Shown: positions 6,699 to 12,017 of the stretch, piece after piece
Numbering within the stretch: position 1 is the stretch's first letter
Layout of the letters: each line of letters opens with the position of its first letter
Source: Hyphomicrobiales bacterium
Lineage (GTDB): Bacteria; Pseudomonadota; Alphaproteobacteria; Rhizobiales; Aestuariivirgaceae
Reading direction: 5' to 3'
DNA length: 19,825 bases
NCBI GenBank assembly: GCA_016710435.1
Contig: JADJVV010000050.1
Location: 1 to 19,825, forward strand
The notes under the pieces: model-generated
Databases searched by the model: none
Seen by the model: only the letters and a program-made list of their open reading frames with translations
What the model was told of the DNA's origin: nothing
Position numbers and translations under genes: made by a program

Positions 6699-6880
6699 GC
6701 GCCACCTCCCAGCAGCACGGCGTTCATGGAGTCGATGAACGCGTGCAGGGTCTGGATCGCCTCCTCCGCCTCCTGCTTGAGGGTGCGGGCCTCGGGCTTG
6801 CTCATGCGGCCGTCGGCAAGGGCCTGGGCCATGCGGGCGGTCACGTCGCCGGTCTCGCGGATGATGCGGGCGAGATGCAC
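6695..6880 (-). CDS. Small helical hypothetical protein
   Basis: This 61-residue, mostly helical protein starts at GTG 6880 with AGGA seven bases ahead. The sequence features are ETGDVTARMAQALADGRMSK and a Glu/Lys-rich helix ending in Asn-Ala-Val-Leu-Leu and three glycines. It overlaps the end of the preceding regulator gene by 40 bases and the start of the winged-helix gene by four. It was not recognised. The distinct Shine-Dalgarno site and coding-like composition support it. It could be a small DNA-binding or partner protein, but this is not demonstrated. Confidence 0.6.
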   Translation of the reverse strand: MHLARIIRETGDVTARMAQALADGRMSKPEARTLKQEAEEAIQTLHAFIDSMNAVLLGGGA

Positions 6881-7161
6881 GTGCGGGTCCTACTGGCTGC
6901 GGGTTCGGCATTCAGCACCAGGCGGCCGCCGGCCAGTTCCGCCAGCAGGCGGGTGATGCGGTGGCTGCCGGTGTCGGCCTCGAGGATCGCCACATGGTCG
7001 ACGCGGGGCGCGCGTTCGGGATGGTTGATGCTGCCGGCTTCCGAGATCTTGGTCTGCGGCATGGCGGTGAGACCGGCGGCGCGGCTCTGGCCGCCCGCCT
7101 CGCTGACGAGATCGCGGAAGGCGGCCTTGATTTCGAAGATCGCAGGGTGGGTGTGTTTCAT
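6841..7161 (-). CDS. Small phage regulator-like protein (CII/HTH-like)
   Basis: This 106-residue protein has a helix-turn-helix-like start: AAFRDLVSEAGGQSRAAG, then MPQTKISEAGS and a proline-rich turn NHPERAPRVD, followed by VAILEADTGSHRITRLLAELAGGRLV. This pattern (a GG-x-x-RAA helix, a T-K-I-S recognition helix, then an LEADTG helix) is seen in short phage DNA-binding regulators and suggests a CII-like role, but I cannot assign a named family with certainty. The last 20 residues are an odd Ser/Arg/Thr tail that overlaps the next gene, so it may have been extended by a mutation. ATG 7161 has GGAA eight bases ahead. The gene lies 120 bases beyond the terminator at 7281-7306. Confidence 0.6.
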   Translation of the reverse strand: MKHTHPAIFEIKAAFRDLVSEAGGQSRAAGLTAMPQTKISEAGSINHPERAPRVDHVAILEADTGSHRITRLLAELAGGRLVLNAEPAASRTRTCISPASSARPAT

Positions 7162-7280
7162 GGGCTATGTTCCATGGGATAAGCGGCCTCGCTTTAGACG
7201 GTGCGGCCCGCCCCGCCCTGTGCGAGGCTCGGGGCCTGCAACAGCGGGAACGGCAGCACATGGAAGGTGCGCAGCGGGAG
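7162..7280. other. Leader of the main left operon; nothing firm found
   Basis: This 119-base stretch separates the terminator from the start at 7161. No convincing -35/-10 pair was found on the minus strand, and no coding frame was credible. Expression of the operon therefore depends on read-through of the terminator or on a promoter type I cannot recognise. Confidence 0.4.
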
Positions 7281-7306
7281 AAAAAGGCCGGACCCGAAGG
7301 TCCGGC
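7281..7306 (-). terminator. Intrinsic terminator with UUCG tetraloop
   Basis: On the minus strand a perfect eight-base stem GCCGGACC / GGTCCGGC encloses TTCG and is followed by CTTTTTC. A C-UUCG-G loop is extra stable, and the T-run makes this a textbook Rho-independent terminator for leftward transcription. It sits after the two first small genes and before the main replication operon, the position of a phage early terminator such as lambda tL1. Confidence 0.85.
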
Positions 7307-7436
7307 TCAGTCTAGGGAGGAAACGCCCAAAAGGGCTGAAAGCGGCGCGGACGCAATACTTTCGCGCGCCTTCCACGGATCGGCTGCCGTGGTGGCAGCG
7401 TCTCCCTTGCGGGAGGTCTGGCAGCGGACGCGCCAT
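7307..7436 (-). ncRNA. Candidate structured RNA or attenuator leader upstream of the terminator
   Basis: The 130 bases before the terminator have no convincing protein frame but several hairpins. These are CTCCC-GCAA-GGGAG (7415-7402 on the minus strand), a six-base stem CCACGG/CCGTGG (7373-7378 and 7387-7392), a GCGCG/CGCGC pairing around 7344-7368, and GCCC-TTTT-GGGC (7336-7325). Together with the terminator they would make an RNA of roughly 150 nucleotides. It could be a free small RNA, an attenuator, or an antitermination site for the operon. No known RNA family was recognised. Confidence 0.4.
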
Positions 7437-7682
7437 TCACGGGGCCTCCGCAGGCTCGGGATCGGCCTCGCCGGCCGGTGCCATGGGTGGCACGGCGGCG
7501 AAGTCGTCGATCGGAAATTCATAGGCAATGCCCGACAGCGCCAGCCACAGGCCCCTGTCGCTCTCGCCCCGCATGGCGACGGTGCGCGGCTGCGCAAGGC
7601 CCAGCCGCTCGGCCCGCCCGCCGATGCGGGGATAGACCTTCTGCCCCACGGTGAAGGGATGGCGGGTTTTCCAGTCGCTCAT
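7437..7682 (-). CDS. Small hypothetical early protein
   Basis: This 81-residue protein was not recognised. It starts MSDWKTRHPFTVGQKVYPRIGG, has a conserved-looking RTVAMRGESDRGLWLALSG central strand region and ends in a Pro/Glu/Ala tail. The FTVGQKVYPR start followed by beta strands suggests a small beta-barrel, perhaps SH3-like, but this is a fold guess. ATG 7682 overlaps the upstream stop (ATGA). It is the second gene of the leftward transcript and is followed by the structured region and terminator, so it may be expressed very early. Confidence 0.6.
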   Translation of the reverse strand: MSDWKTRHPFTVGQKVYPRIGGRAERLGLAQPRTVAMRGESDRGLWLALSGIAYEFPIDDFAAVPPMAPAGEADPEPAEAP

Positions 7683-7936
7683 GCCGCCTCGCCTTCATTC
7701 GGGGTCTTGGCGGCAGGCCGGGCAATGCCCTCGGGCCACGGCAGGTCGGCTGGCCAGTTGTCGGAGAGCCACCGGACCGCTGATTCGAGACGGCCCACGG
7801 TGATGTCCTTGCCTTCGCAAAGCTGGCGATACTTCACACCGCTGGAAAACAGCAGAGCGCCGACATGTGAGGGGCTGTTGCCCTTCGCCTTGGCGTAGGT
7901 CTCAATGAGGACGATCAGATGTTCGCGCAAGTTCAT
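7679..7936 (-). CDS. Small early protein, first gene of left operon; possible HTH
   Basis: This 85-residue protein reads MNLREHLIVLIETYAKAKG, then SHVGALLFSSGVKYRQLCEG and ITVGRLESAVRWLSDNWP with a PWPEGIARP tail. The helical pattern suggests a small helix-turn-helix of the type found next to phage repressors, so a Cro-like role is possible. The evidence is pattern and position only. The ATG at 7936 begins seven bases after the predicted -10 element, so the message would be leaderless or nearly so if that promoter is used; GGGG lies five bases ahead and could serve as a ribosome site if transcription began further upstream. Confidence 0.65.
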   Translation of the reverse strand: MNLREHLIVLIETYAKAKGNSPSHVGALLFSSGVKYRQLCEGKDITVGRLESAVRWLSDNWPADLPWPEGIARPAAKTPNEGEAA

Positions 7937-7943
7937 GCCGTCC

Positions 7944-7972
7944 CCAATACGTTAAAAATAACGCGCAAACAA
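7944..7972 (-). promoter_or_regulatory. Leftward early promoter with operator in spacer
   Basis: On the minus strand TTGTTT (7972-7967) is followed after exactly 17 bases by TATTGG (7949-7944). The operator CGTTA-N4-TAACG fills 14 of the 17 spacer bases, the same geometry as the rightward promoter. Both hexamers are moderate matches to sigma-70, so the call leans on symmetry with the right promoter. A repressor bound here would cover the promoter core. Confidence 0.6.
7950..7963. promoter_or_regulatory. Left operator, CGTTAAAAATAACG
   Basis: This is identical to the site at 8495-8508 and a near match to 8467-8480. Arms CGTTA and TAACG flank four A bases. Dyad symmetry, identical sequence on both sides of a helix-turn-helix repressor gene and placement inside a promoter spacer indicate a repressor binding site. 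Confidence 0.75.
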
Positions 7973-8023
7973 CAAGATTTTTATCAACCTCCGCCGAAGG
8001 ACGTGGTGCGTTATCTTTCTTCC

Positions 8024-8413
8024 ATGTCAGAAAGCGCTATTTATCAACGGATTAAGTCTCGGCTCGACGCCCTTGGAATGTCCGAGCGGCAAGCATCCCT
8101 CAAAGTCGCAGGCAACCCACAATTCATCCGCAATATCCGAAAGGGAGCGTCGGCCTCGCCGCGCGGTGAAAACATCCTGAAGCTCGCGCGCGTCTTGCAG
8201 GTCTCGGAATCATGGCTCCTCGGCACCTCGGATGATCTTGGTGATCCGCCCAATGTCGCCGCGCCCTTCGGCGTCCGCTTCGGCGGCGTCGCCCAGGCGT
8301 CTTACAGCGGTATAGTCAGCCGCCATGGCGGCTTCCAAAAGACCAATAATCGCAGATTTGTCAACATTCATAGACAAAATATATACTCAGAAATGTCAAT
8401 TGTCAACTGCTAA
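8024..8413 (+). CDS. Truncated phage repressor, helix-turn-helix without S24 peptidase domain
   Basis: This 129-residue protein has an N-terminal helix-turn-helix domain (about 5-68): IYQRIKSRLDALGMSERQA, then GNPQFIRNIRKGASASPRGE and LKLARVLQVSESWLLGT. This is the layout of CI/LexA-like phage repressors. Those normally continue into a self-cleaving S24 peptidase domain of about 100 residues. Here a stretch VRFGGVAQAS resembles its beginning, but the remaining residues are unrelated and end at 129. The 3' part overlaps the antisense frame and promoter at 8210-8406. It probably binds the CGTTA-N4-TAACG sites. ATG 8024 has no Shine-Dalgarno; a GTG at 8006 with AAGGA four bases ahead is an alternative start. 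Without the S24 domain, RecA-induced cleavage would be impossible. Confidence 0.75.
   Translation: MSESAIYQRIKSRLDALGMSERQASLKVAGNPQFIRNIRKGASASPRGENILKLARVLQVSESWLLGTSDDLGDPPNVAAPFGVRFGGVAQASYSGIVSRHGGFQKTNNRRFVNIHRQNIYSEMSIVNC
8210..8371 (-). CDS. 53-codon leaderless reading frame antisense to the repressor
   Basis: A strong sigma-70-type promoter (8378-8406) ends six bases before this ATG, so the predicted transcription start is the ATG itself. The peptide reads MNVDKSAIIGLLEAAMAADY, continues TAVRRLGDAAEADAEGRGD and stops at 8210. Its helical start weakly recalls the N-terminal lead of AAA-type ATPases of mobile elements; I cannot confirm this. The frame runs antisense to the repressor 3' end. 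It may be a short real gene, the surviving 5' end of a gene lost in a rearrangement that also removed the repressor C-terminus, or an antisense transcript with chance coding potential. Confidence 0.35.
   Translation of the reverse strand: MNVDKSAIIGLLEAAMAADYTAVRRLGDAAEADAEGRGDIGRITKIIRGAEEP
8378..8406 (-). promoter_or_regulatory. Strong leftward sigma-70-type promoter inside the repressor 3' end
   Basis: On the minus strand TTGACA (8406-8401) matches the -35 consensus exactly, followed by a 17-base spacer and TATATT (8383-8378), five of six at -10. No operator of the CGTTA type overlaps it, so it would not be controlled like the two early promoters. It points into the 53-codon frame and on through the repressor gene in antisense. 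Confidence 0.65.
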
Positions 8414-8466
8414 TGCAGTTTTGTAAACCAATCATGCGGCGTAGCACGTCAGCGTTTAACGTGAAA

Positions 8467-8480
8467 CGTTATTTTTAACC
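8467..8480. promoter_or_regulatory. Right operator 1, 13 of 14 match
   Basis: CGTTATTTTTAACC differs from the reverse complement of the perfect operator only at its last base. It lies just upstream of the -35 hexamer of the rightward promoter, 28 bases from the perfect site. A lower-affinity or cooperative site would be expected. Confidence 0.65.
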
Positions 8481-8488
8481 TACCCATG

Positions 8489-8517
8489 TTGACACGTTAA
8501 AAATAACGCACTATGGT
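8489..8517 (+). promoter_or_regulatory. Rightward early promoter with operator in spacer
   Basis: TTGACA (8489-8494) is followed after 17 bases by TATGGT (8512-8517). The perfect operator 8495-8508 starts right after the -35. Transcription would begin near 8524 and feed the plus-strand operon. A GAGGTG ribosome site and ATG follow at 8541, but the frame that starts there appears non-coding (see the entry at 8565-8804). Confidence 0.8.
8495..8508. promoter_or_regulatory. Right operator 2, perfect CGTTAAAAATAACG
   Basis: This copy is identical to the left operator at 7950-7963. It sits between -35 and -10 of the right promoter, so repressor binding would directly block RNA polymerase. Confidence 0.75.
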
Positions 8518-8564
8518 CGCCTCATTCACGAGGTGACCCGATGCCCCTTTTTCTCCCCCTCACA

Positions 8565-8804
8565 TCAGTTCCGCGGCGCGTTGCGGTTGTGGAAGCCTTG
8601 CAGGGCGGCGTGGCTGAAAAGCCCGTCCAGTTTGCGCAACGCATCGGCATCCATGCCAGCCTTCTTGCCCTGCTTCAGCGTCTCGTCACGCACGTAGGCA
8701 AGCCCGTCGAGGGCATCCTGTCCGCAGGTGAGGGCCATGAGGCTGACATAGCGCGCGAAGGCCGTGGCGAGGGCTTCCTCGAAGAGGGGTGGCGTTGGCT
8801 GCAT
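8565..8804 (-). CDS. Small helical hypothetical protein, antisense to the right operon leader
   Basis: This 79-residue helical protein starts MQPTPPLFEEALATAFARY and continues with VSLMALTCGQ, LAYVRDETLKQGKKAGMDAD and a basic end. It was not recognised. The ATG at 8804 has AGGAGGAAC seven to eight bases ahead, a strong ribosome site, and third codon positions are GC-rich as in neighbouring genes. It runs against the rightward promoter, so that transcript would be antisense to it. On the opposite strand an ATG at 8541 with GAGGTG ahead opens a 106-codon frame ending in an ATGA overlap with the next gene; its composition is less gene-like and I treat it as the weaker alternative. Confidence 0.6.
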   Translation of the reverse strand: MQPTPPLFEEALATAFARYVSLMALTCGQDALDGLAYVRDETLKQGKKAGMDADALRKLDGLFSHAALQGFHNRNAPRN

Positions 8805-8857
8805 TGGGATGGTTCCTCCTGGACGGCGCAGCCTGCCGCAACCGCCGGAGGTGCGCA

Positions 8858-9073
8858 ATGAGCCGCCCCTGCCCCGCCACCCACCCCGCGCGGCTCATGC
8901 CGTCCGGTGAACTCCTCTTCATGGGCCGGGCCTGCAACCTGCGCCAGCGGCTGGATGCCCTGGCTGCCGTGGCAGCCGCCCGCGTGCCCAGCCAGCAGGT
9001 CCCCGGCCTCCAGGACGTGGATGCCGCCGCCCCCGGCTACACCCCCGGCCTGTCGAAGGCTGCCCGGCGGTGA
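8858..9073 (+). CDS. Small hypothetical protein
   Basis: This 71-residue protein of unknown function reads MSRPCPATHPARLMPSGELL, then a RACNLRQRLDAL helix and an Ala/Pro-rich tail ending SKAARR. GGAGGT lies five bases before the ATG at 8858, a strong start. Its stop overlaps the next start. It is the first well-supported plus-strand gene after the right promoter. Confidence 0.6.
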   Translation: MSRPCPATHPARLMPSGELLFMGRACNLRQRLDALAAVAAARVPSQQVPGLQDVDAAAPGYTPGLSKAARR

Positions 9074-9333
9074 TGCGCATGAGGACCGCCGCTCCCCACC
9101 CCACCCTCGGCCTCTGGCCAGAGACGCTGCCCAGCCTGCCCCGGCTGGTGGAGGGCTTCGCCCACCAGGATGCGGTGTGGCTGGTGGAAGGGGCGCGCCG
9201 TACCCCGGGCCGCGTCATCGCCCTGCTCCGCCGCCGCCACTGCGTGGTGGTGGGCACATCCGACAACCGCATCGTCACCGTCAGCCCCGCCGTCCAGCCG
9301 GGCTGCCTGCTGCACCGCACCCCCAGCCACTGA
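9073..9333 (+). CDS. Small beta-rich hypothetical protein
   Basis: This 86-residue protein was not recognised. Central segments DAVWLVEGARRTPGRVIAL and HCVVVGTSDNRIVTVSPA look like alternating strands of a small domain, resembling short phage proteins with an SH3-like outline. The ATG at 9073 overlaps the upstream TGA (TGATG); a GTG at 9070 is also in frame. It precedes the ParB chimera by 17 bases. Confidence 0.55.
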   Translation: MRMRTAAPHPTLGLWPETLPSLPRLVEGFAHQDAVWLVEGARRTPGRVIALLRRRHCVVVGTSDNRIVTVSPAVQPGCLLHRTPSH

Positions 9334-9350
9334 ACCGAAGAAGGACCGCC

Positions 9351-10253
9351 ATGGAACGCCTTTCCCTGCATCTCGACCAACTCGTCATCAACCCCGACAT
9401 CAACCCGCGCCACGCCAGTGATGCGGAGGTGGGAGACCTCGTTGCCCAGATCCGCGCCAACGGCTTCACCGACCCGTTGTGGGTGCGCCCGCTGTCGCAG
9501 GCCTGCGCCGACGCACAGGGCCTCGGCAACATCGGCATCACGGACCTCTACGAGGTGATCGACGGATCGCGCCGCTTGCGGGCCGTGCGCGAGGTGGCCG
9601 ATGCACTGGGCATCACCACCATCCCCGTGGACGTGATGGAAGCCGACGACGCCCGCGCCCGCGAACTGGCCTTGGCCGCCAACGTCGCCCGCGCCCCGCT
9701 CACCCCCGCCGACGAGGCCCGCGCCTTCCATGCCCTCAAGATGGGCGGCATGACTGCTCTCCATGAAGGTATTGATGCTTACTGCCAGTCCCTCACGGGT
9801 CAGCCTGCGTGCCATCAGCATTTTTTTGGGGAAGTCGGCACACAAGATCGCGCCGATGTGGCATGGCCGCCACGGACCGCGTTGTTCTTCAACCAGGTGT
9901 CGAACAGCGGCATCTGGTTCACATACAAGTCGGGTCGCTTCTTCCCGTTGCGCTACTGGTACGCCATTGATCCGCGCGGCGCCGACGCAGAAGGCGACCA
10001 CCAGCAGTTCATCTTCGATGTGCGTAAGCTGCCGAAGCAGTTCCGAACGCGCCTCACCGCCATCGGCACAGTGCCGTTGCACTGCCACGCCAAGGAAAGC
10101 GCCCACATCCGCAGGGCCATCCAACGCGCGCTCCTCGCAGATTTTGATTTTGCCTCTCACATCGCCGCTGAAAATCAGGCGGCGCGCGAAGAGGCTACCC
10201 GGGAACGCGCCCGCCGCGCCTCCCTCCCCGACGATCCGGAGGCACCCTTCTGA
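9351..10253 (+). CDS. ParB-like N-terminal domain fused to an unrecognised domain
   Basis: This 300-residue protein opens with a ParB/sulfiredoxin-type nuclease-fold domain (about 5-115): LVINPDINPR, VGDLVAQIRANGFTDPLWVR, YEVIDGSRRLRAVREVADAL and IPVDVMEADD. The G-S-R-R-L-R-A box is the ParB motif. An L-T-P-A-D-E-A-R-A-F-H helix follows, where a ParB helix-turn-helix should start. After GGMT at 134 the sequence changes to an aromatic and His/Cys-rich domain (135 to about 272) with ALFFNQVSNSGIWFTYKSG, FFPLRYWYAIDP and TVPLHCHAKES. The Arg/Glu-rich end may belong to the original protein. GC falls from 80% at 9661-9720 to 58% at 9781-9840. AAGGA is seven bases before ATG 9351. It may bind DNA or hydrolyse nucleotides; the role of the central domain is unknown. 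Confidence 0.75.
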   Translation: MERLSLHLDQLVINPDINPRHASDAEVGDLVAQIRANGFTDPLWVRPLSQACADAQGLGNIGITDLYEVIDGSRRLRAVREVADALGITTIPVDVMEADDARARELALAANVARAPLTPADEARAFHALKMGGMTALHEGIDAYCQSLTGQPACHQHFFGEVGTQDRADVAWPPRTALFFNQVSNSGIWFTYKSGRFFPLRYWYAIDPRGADAEGDHQQFIFDVRKLPKQFRTRLTAIGTVPLHCHAKESAHIRRAIQRALLADFDFASHIAAENQAAREEATRERARRASLPDDPEAPF

Positions 10254-10879
10254 TGACGCACATCCGCTTCGAGAACGGGCCCTGGCTCCGCACTGCCACA
10301 GGCCGCGACTTCTTCTTCGCCGATCCCTTCGCTATCGGCATCCTCGACATTGCCGCCAGCCTGGCCAAGATCAACCGTTTCAACGGCCACACCCGTGCGC
10401 CCTATTCGGTGGCGCAGCATTCGGTCTGGGTGGCGCGCCGCCTGCAGGAGGCAGGGCACGTCCCCGCCACGCAGCTGGCCGGCCTGCTGCATGATGCGCC
10501 AGAGGCGTACCTCGGCGACATGGCAACGCCGGTGCAGGCCCACATCTTCGGCCCTGACCGCGGCCGCAACATCCTGCCCTCCGCCTGGGAGAGCGCCCAC
10601 GGCGATCTGGAGGCCGCTGTCCACGCCGCCCTCGGCCTCACCGTCACCCACGCCATGCGCGCCGCGGTGAAGCAGGCCGACCTGATGGCGCTTCGCACCG
10701 AATGGCGCGACCTCATGCCGGGGCCGGAGCCCACAGAGTTCAAGGACCTGCCCGCGCCCCACGGCGAGAAGGTGCTGCCCTTCGACAACTGGCTCACGGC
10801 GCAGGAGGTCTTCCTCGCCCGCTACAACATCATCATGAGGGACATGGCGCTCGGCGGTGCAAGCGGGGTGTCCGCATGA
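10253..10879 (+). CDS. HD-domain phosphohydrolase (YfbR-like, putative nucleotidase)
   Basis: This 208-residue HD-superfamily protein has a metal site H56 in YSVAQHSVWVARRL, HD at 80-81 in LLHDAPEAYLGDM and D143 in KQADLMALRTEW, matching the H...HD...D pattern. Similar phage proteins are related to YfbR-type 5'-deoxynucleotidases and would dephosphorylate deoxynucleoside monophosphates, altering nucleotide pools during phage replication. Another nucleotide substrate is possible. The N-terminus (FENGPWLRTATGRDFFFADP) is typical of the phage form. The start ATG overlaps the ParB chimera stop (TGATG). Confidence 0.85.
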   Translation: MTHIRFENGPWLRTATGRDFFFADPFAIGILDIAASLAKINRFNGHTRAPYSVAQHSVWVARRLQEAGHVPATQLAGLLHDAPEAYLGDMATPVQAHIFGPDRGRNILPSAWESAHGDLEAAVHAALGLTVTHAMRAAVKQADLMALRTEWRDLMPGPEPTEFKDLPAPHGEKVLPFDNWLTAQEVFLARYNIIMRDMALGGASGVSA

Positions 10880-11058
10880 TGCCGGTCACGCCTGCGGGCA
10901 GCGATCTCTTCTGGCTGGTCCTGTGCTGGTACTTCACCCTCACCGGCCGCTGCGAACCCATGGTGATCTCTGAGCCGGTGCCGCTGGCCCAGTGCGAACG
11001 CGCCCAGATCAAGCTGCGCGCCCGCGCCCCCAAGTTCATCTCGGCCTATTGCCTGTGA
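10876..11058 (+). CDS. Small protein with possible N-terminal membrane segment
   Basis: This 60-residue protein begins MMPVTPAGSDLFWLVLCWYF, with a short hydrophobic stretch of about 11 residues, followed by a Cys/basic segment ending KFISAYCL. The hydrophobic run is too short for a certain transmembrane helix. It has no assigned function. The ATG overlaps the HD gene stop by four bases, as does its neighbour's start, consistent with a real operon member. Confidence 0.5.
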   Translation: MMPVTPAGSDLFWLVLCWYFTLTGRCEPMVISEPVPLAQCERAQIKLRARAPKFISAYCL

Positions 11059-11354
11059 GCGCCACCATGATGACATCTGCGCAGAACGCCCGTCCCCGTC
11101 TGATTGCCATCGACCAGGTCGTCGTGGCCCCGCTCGAGGAGCGTCATGAAATGCTCCTGCCGCTCATCGCGCGTCCGCTCGGTCATTGGGCGGCCCACGC
11201 ACCCACGCGCGCCATGCGCCTCAAGGTCTGCGCCGTGCCGGATGCAGCGGGTGGCGACGTCTTCTGCCCGGCCACGCCCTGCGAGGCCTTCATCGCCGAA
11301 GCCTTGCGCCGCGCCGGCTGGCCCCATCCGATCTGGGCGGAGGTGGTGACATGA
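11055..11354 (+). CDS. Hypothetical protein
   Basis: This 99-residue protein was not recognised. It reads RLIAIDQVVVAPLEERHEML, then MRLKVCAVPDAAGG and CEAFIAEALRRAGWPHPIW. GTG 11055 overlaps the upstream TGA (GTGA); ATG 11067 four codons later is the alternative, and neither has a clear Shine-Dalgarno. The mix of strands and a C-terminal helix suggests a compact fold. Operon position is the main support. Confidence 0.55.
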   Translation: MSATMMTSAQNARPRLIAIDQVVVAPLEERHEMLLPLIARPLGHWAAHAPTRAMRLKVCAVPDAAGGDVFCPATPCEAFIAEALRRAGWPHPIWAEVVT

Positions 11355-11581
11355 GCATCCCCCTCGCCGTTCCGGTGATGATGGTCTGCCTCACGGTGAC
11401 GACACCCTCCGTCGATGATGGTGCTTACAGCACGGTCGCCAAGATGGAGATCGTCGCCTGCACGCCGTGCAACAGCGGCGTGAAGCCCTGCGCCCTTCCG
11501 CCGGACTTCGAAGCCCTGGCCCGCGAACTCAACGCCTCGCGCGAAGCCGAGGGCAAGAAGAAGCTGAAGGTGAGACGATGA
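11351..11581 (+). CDS. Small Cys-containing hypothetical protein
   Basis: This 76-residue protein begins MSIPLAVPVMMVCLTVTTPS, and contains VACTPCNSGVKPC, a three-Cys knuckle of possible metal-binding character. It ends in a basic Lys/Arg run. No family was recognised. Its ATG overlaps the upstream stop (ATGA), and its own stop overlaps the next start. Confidence 0.5.
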   Translation: MSIPLAVPVMMVCLTVTTPSVDDGAYSTVAKMEIVACTPCNSGVKPCALPPDFEALARELNASREAEGKKKLKVRR

Positions 11582-12012
11582 TCGACCAGGTGAGTGATCC
11601 CAATGCCGAGCGCATCCGCGCGGCTGCGATGGAGGAGGCGGCGAGGGGGCACGACGCGCTAGCGGACGCACTTGTTGAGTATAGAGGGGGATTCACCGCG
11701 CATTCGCCAATGTGGAAAGAGGCGGACCTTCTCGCGTCATCGCATTTGCAATCCGCCGCCGCCATCCGCGCCCTCGCCCCCACGCCTGCGGGCATGGTGT
11801 GCGTGCCGATGGACTCCATCCCGCAAATCGTGGCAGACGCCATGCAGGGCGAATGGAACGAAATCTGTTCCGACACAGCCTGCTACCCGCTGGATATTAA
11901 AACCGTTGGAAAAGGGGGCATCTTGCGTTTCGCACCCGGTCATTGGGCGAGGGCCGTTGGTGAAAACGTGCGCCGCGCCATGCTTGCCGCCGCACCCAGC
12001 GTGAAGGAGTGA
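11578..12012 (+). CDS. Hypothetical phage protein
   Basis: This 144-residue protein of unknown function has an N-terminal acidic helix (IDQVSDPNAERIRAAAMEEA), a middle WKEADLLASSHLQSAAAIRA helix and a C-terminal segment with WARAVGENVRRAMLAAAPS. Such helical Ala-rich proteins are common among uncharacterised phage accessory proteins. It overlaps the neighbour upstream by four bases. Base composition is lower in GC (for example around 11680-11760) than in the genes before it. Confidence 0.55.
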   Translation: MIDQVSDPNAERIRAAAMEEAARGHDALADALVEYRGGFTAHSPMWKEADLLASSHLQSAAAIRALAPTPAGMVCVPMDSIPQIVADAMQGEWNEICSDTACYPLDIKTVGKGGILRFAPGHWARAVGENVRRAMLAAAPSVKE

Positions 12013-12017
12013 GGGGC

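Noticed and set aside
7194..7436. 80-codon minus-strand frame across the terminator region
   Set aside because: It includes the terminator hairpin and consists of Arg/Pro/Leu-rich noise; the stretch is better explained as structured RNA.
8541..8861. 106-codon plus-strand frame after the right promoter
   Set aside because: It was not accepted as a gene because the opposite strand has more gene-like codon use and a strong start; it is kept as a finding because its own start signal and ATGA overlap are good.
8919..10160. 413-codon minus-strand frame opposite the ParB chimera
   Set aside because: It crosses several plus-strand genes with proper overlaps and ribosome sites, and its translation lacks motifs.
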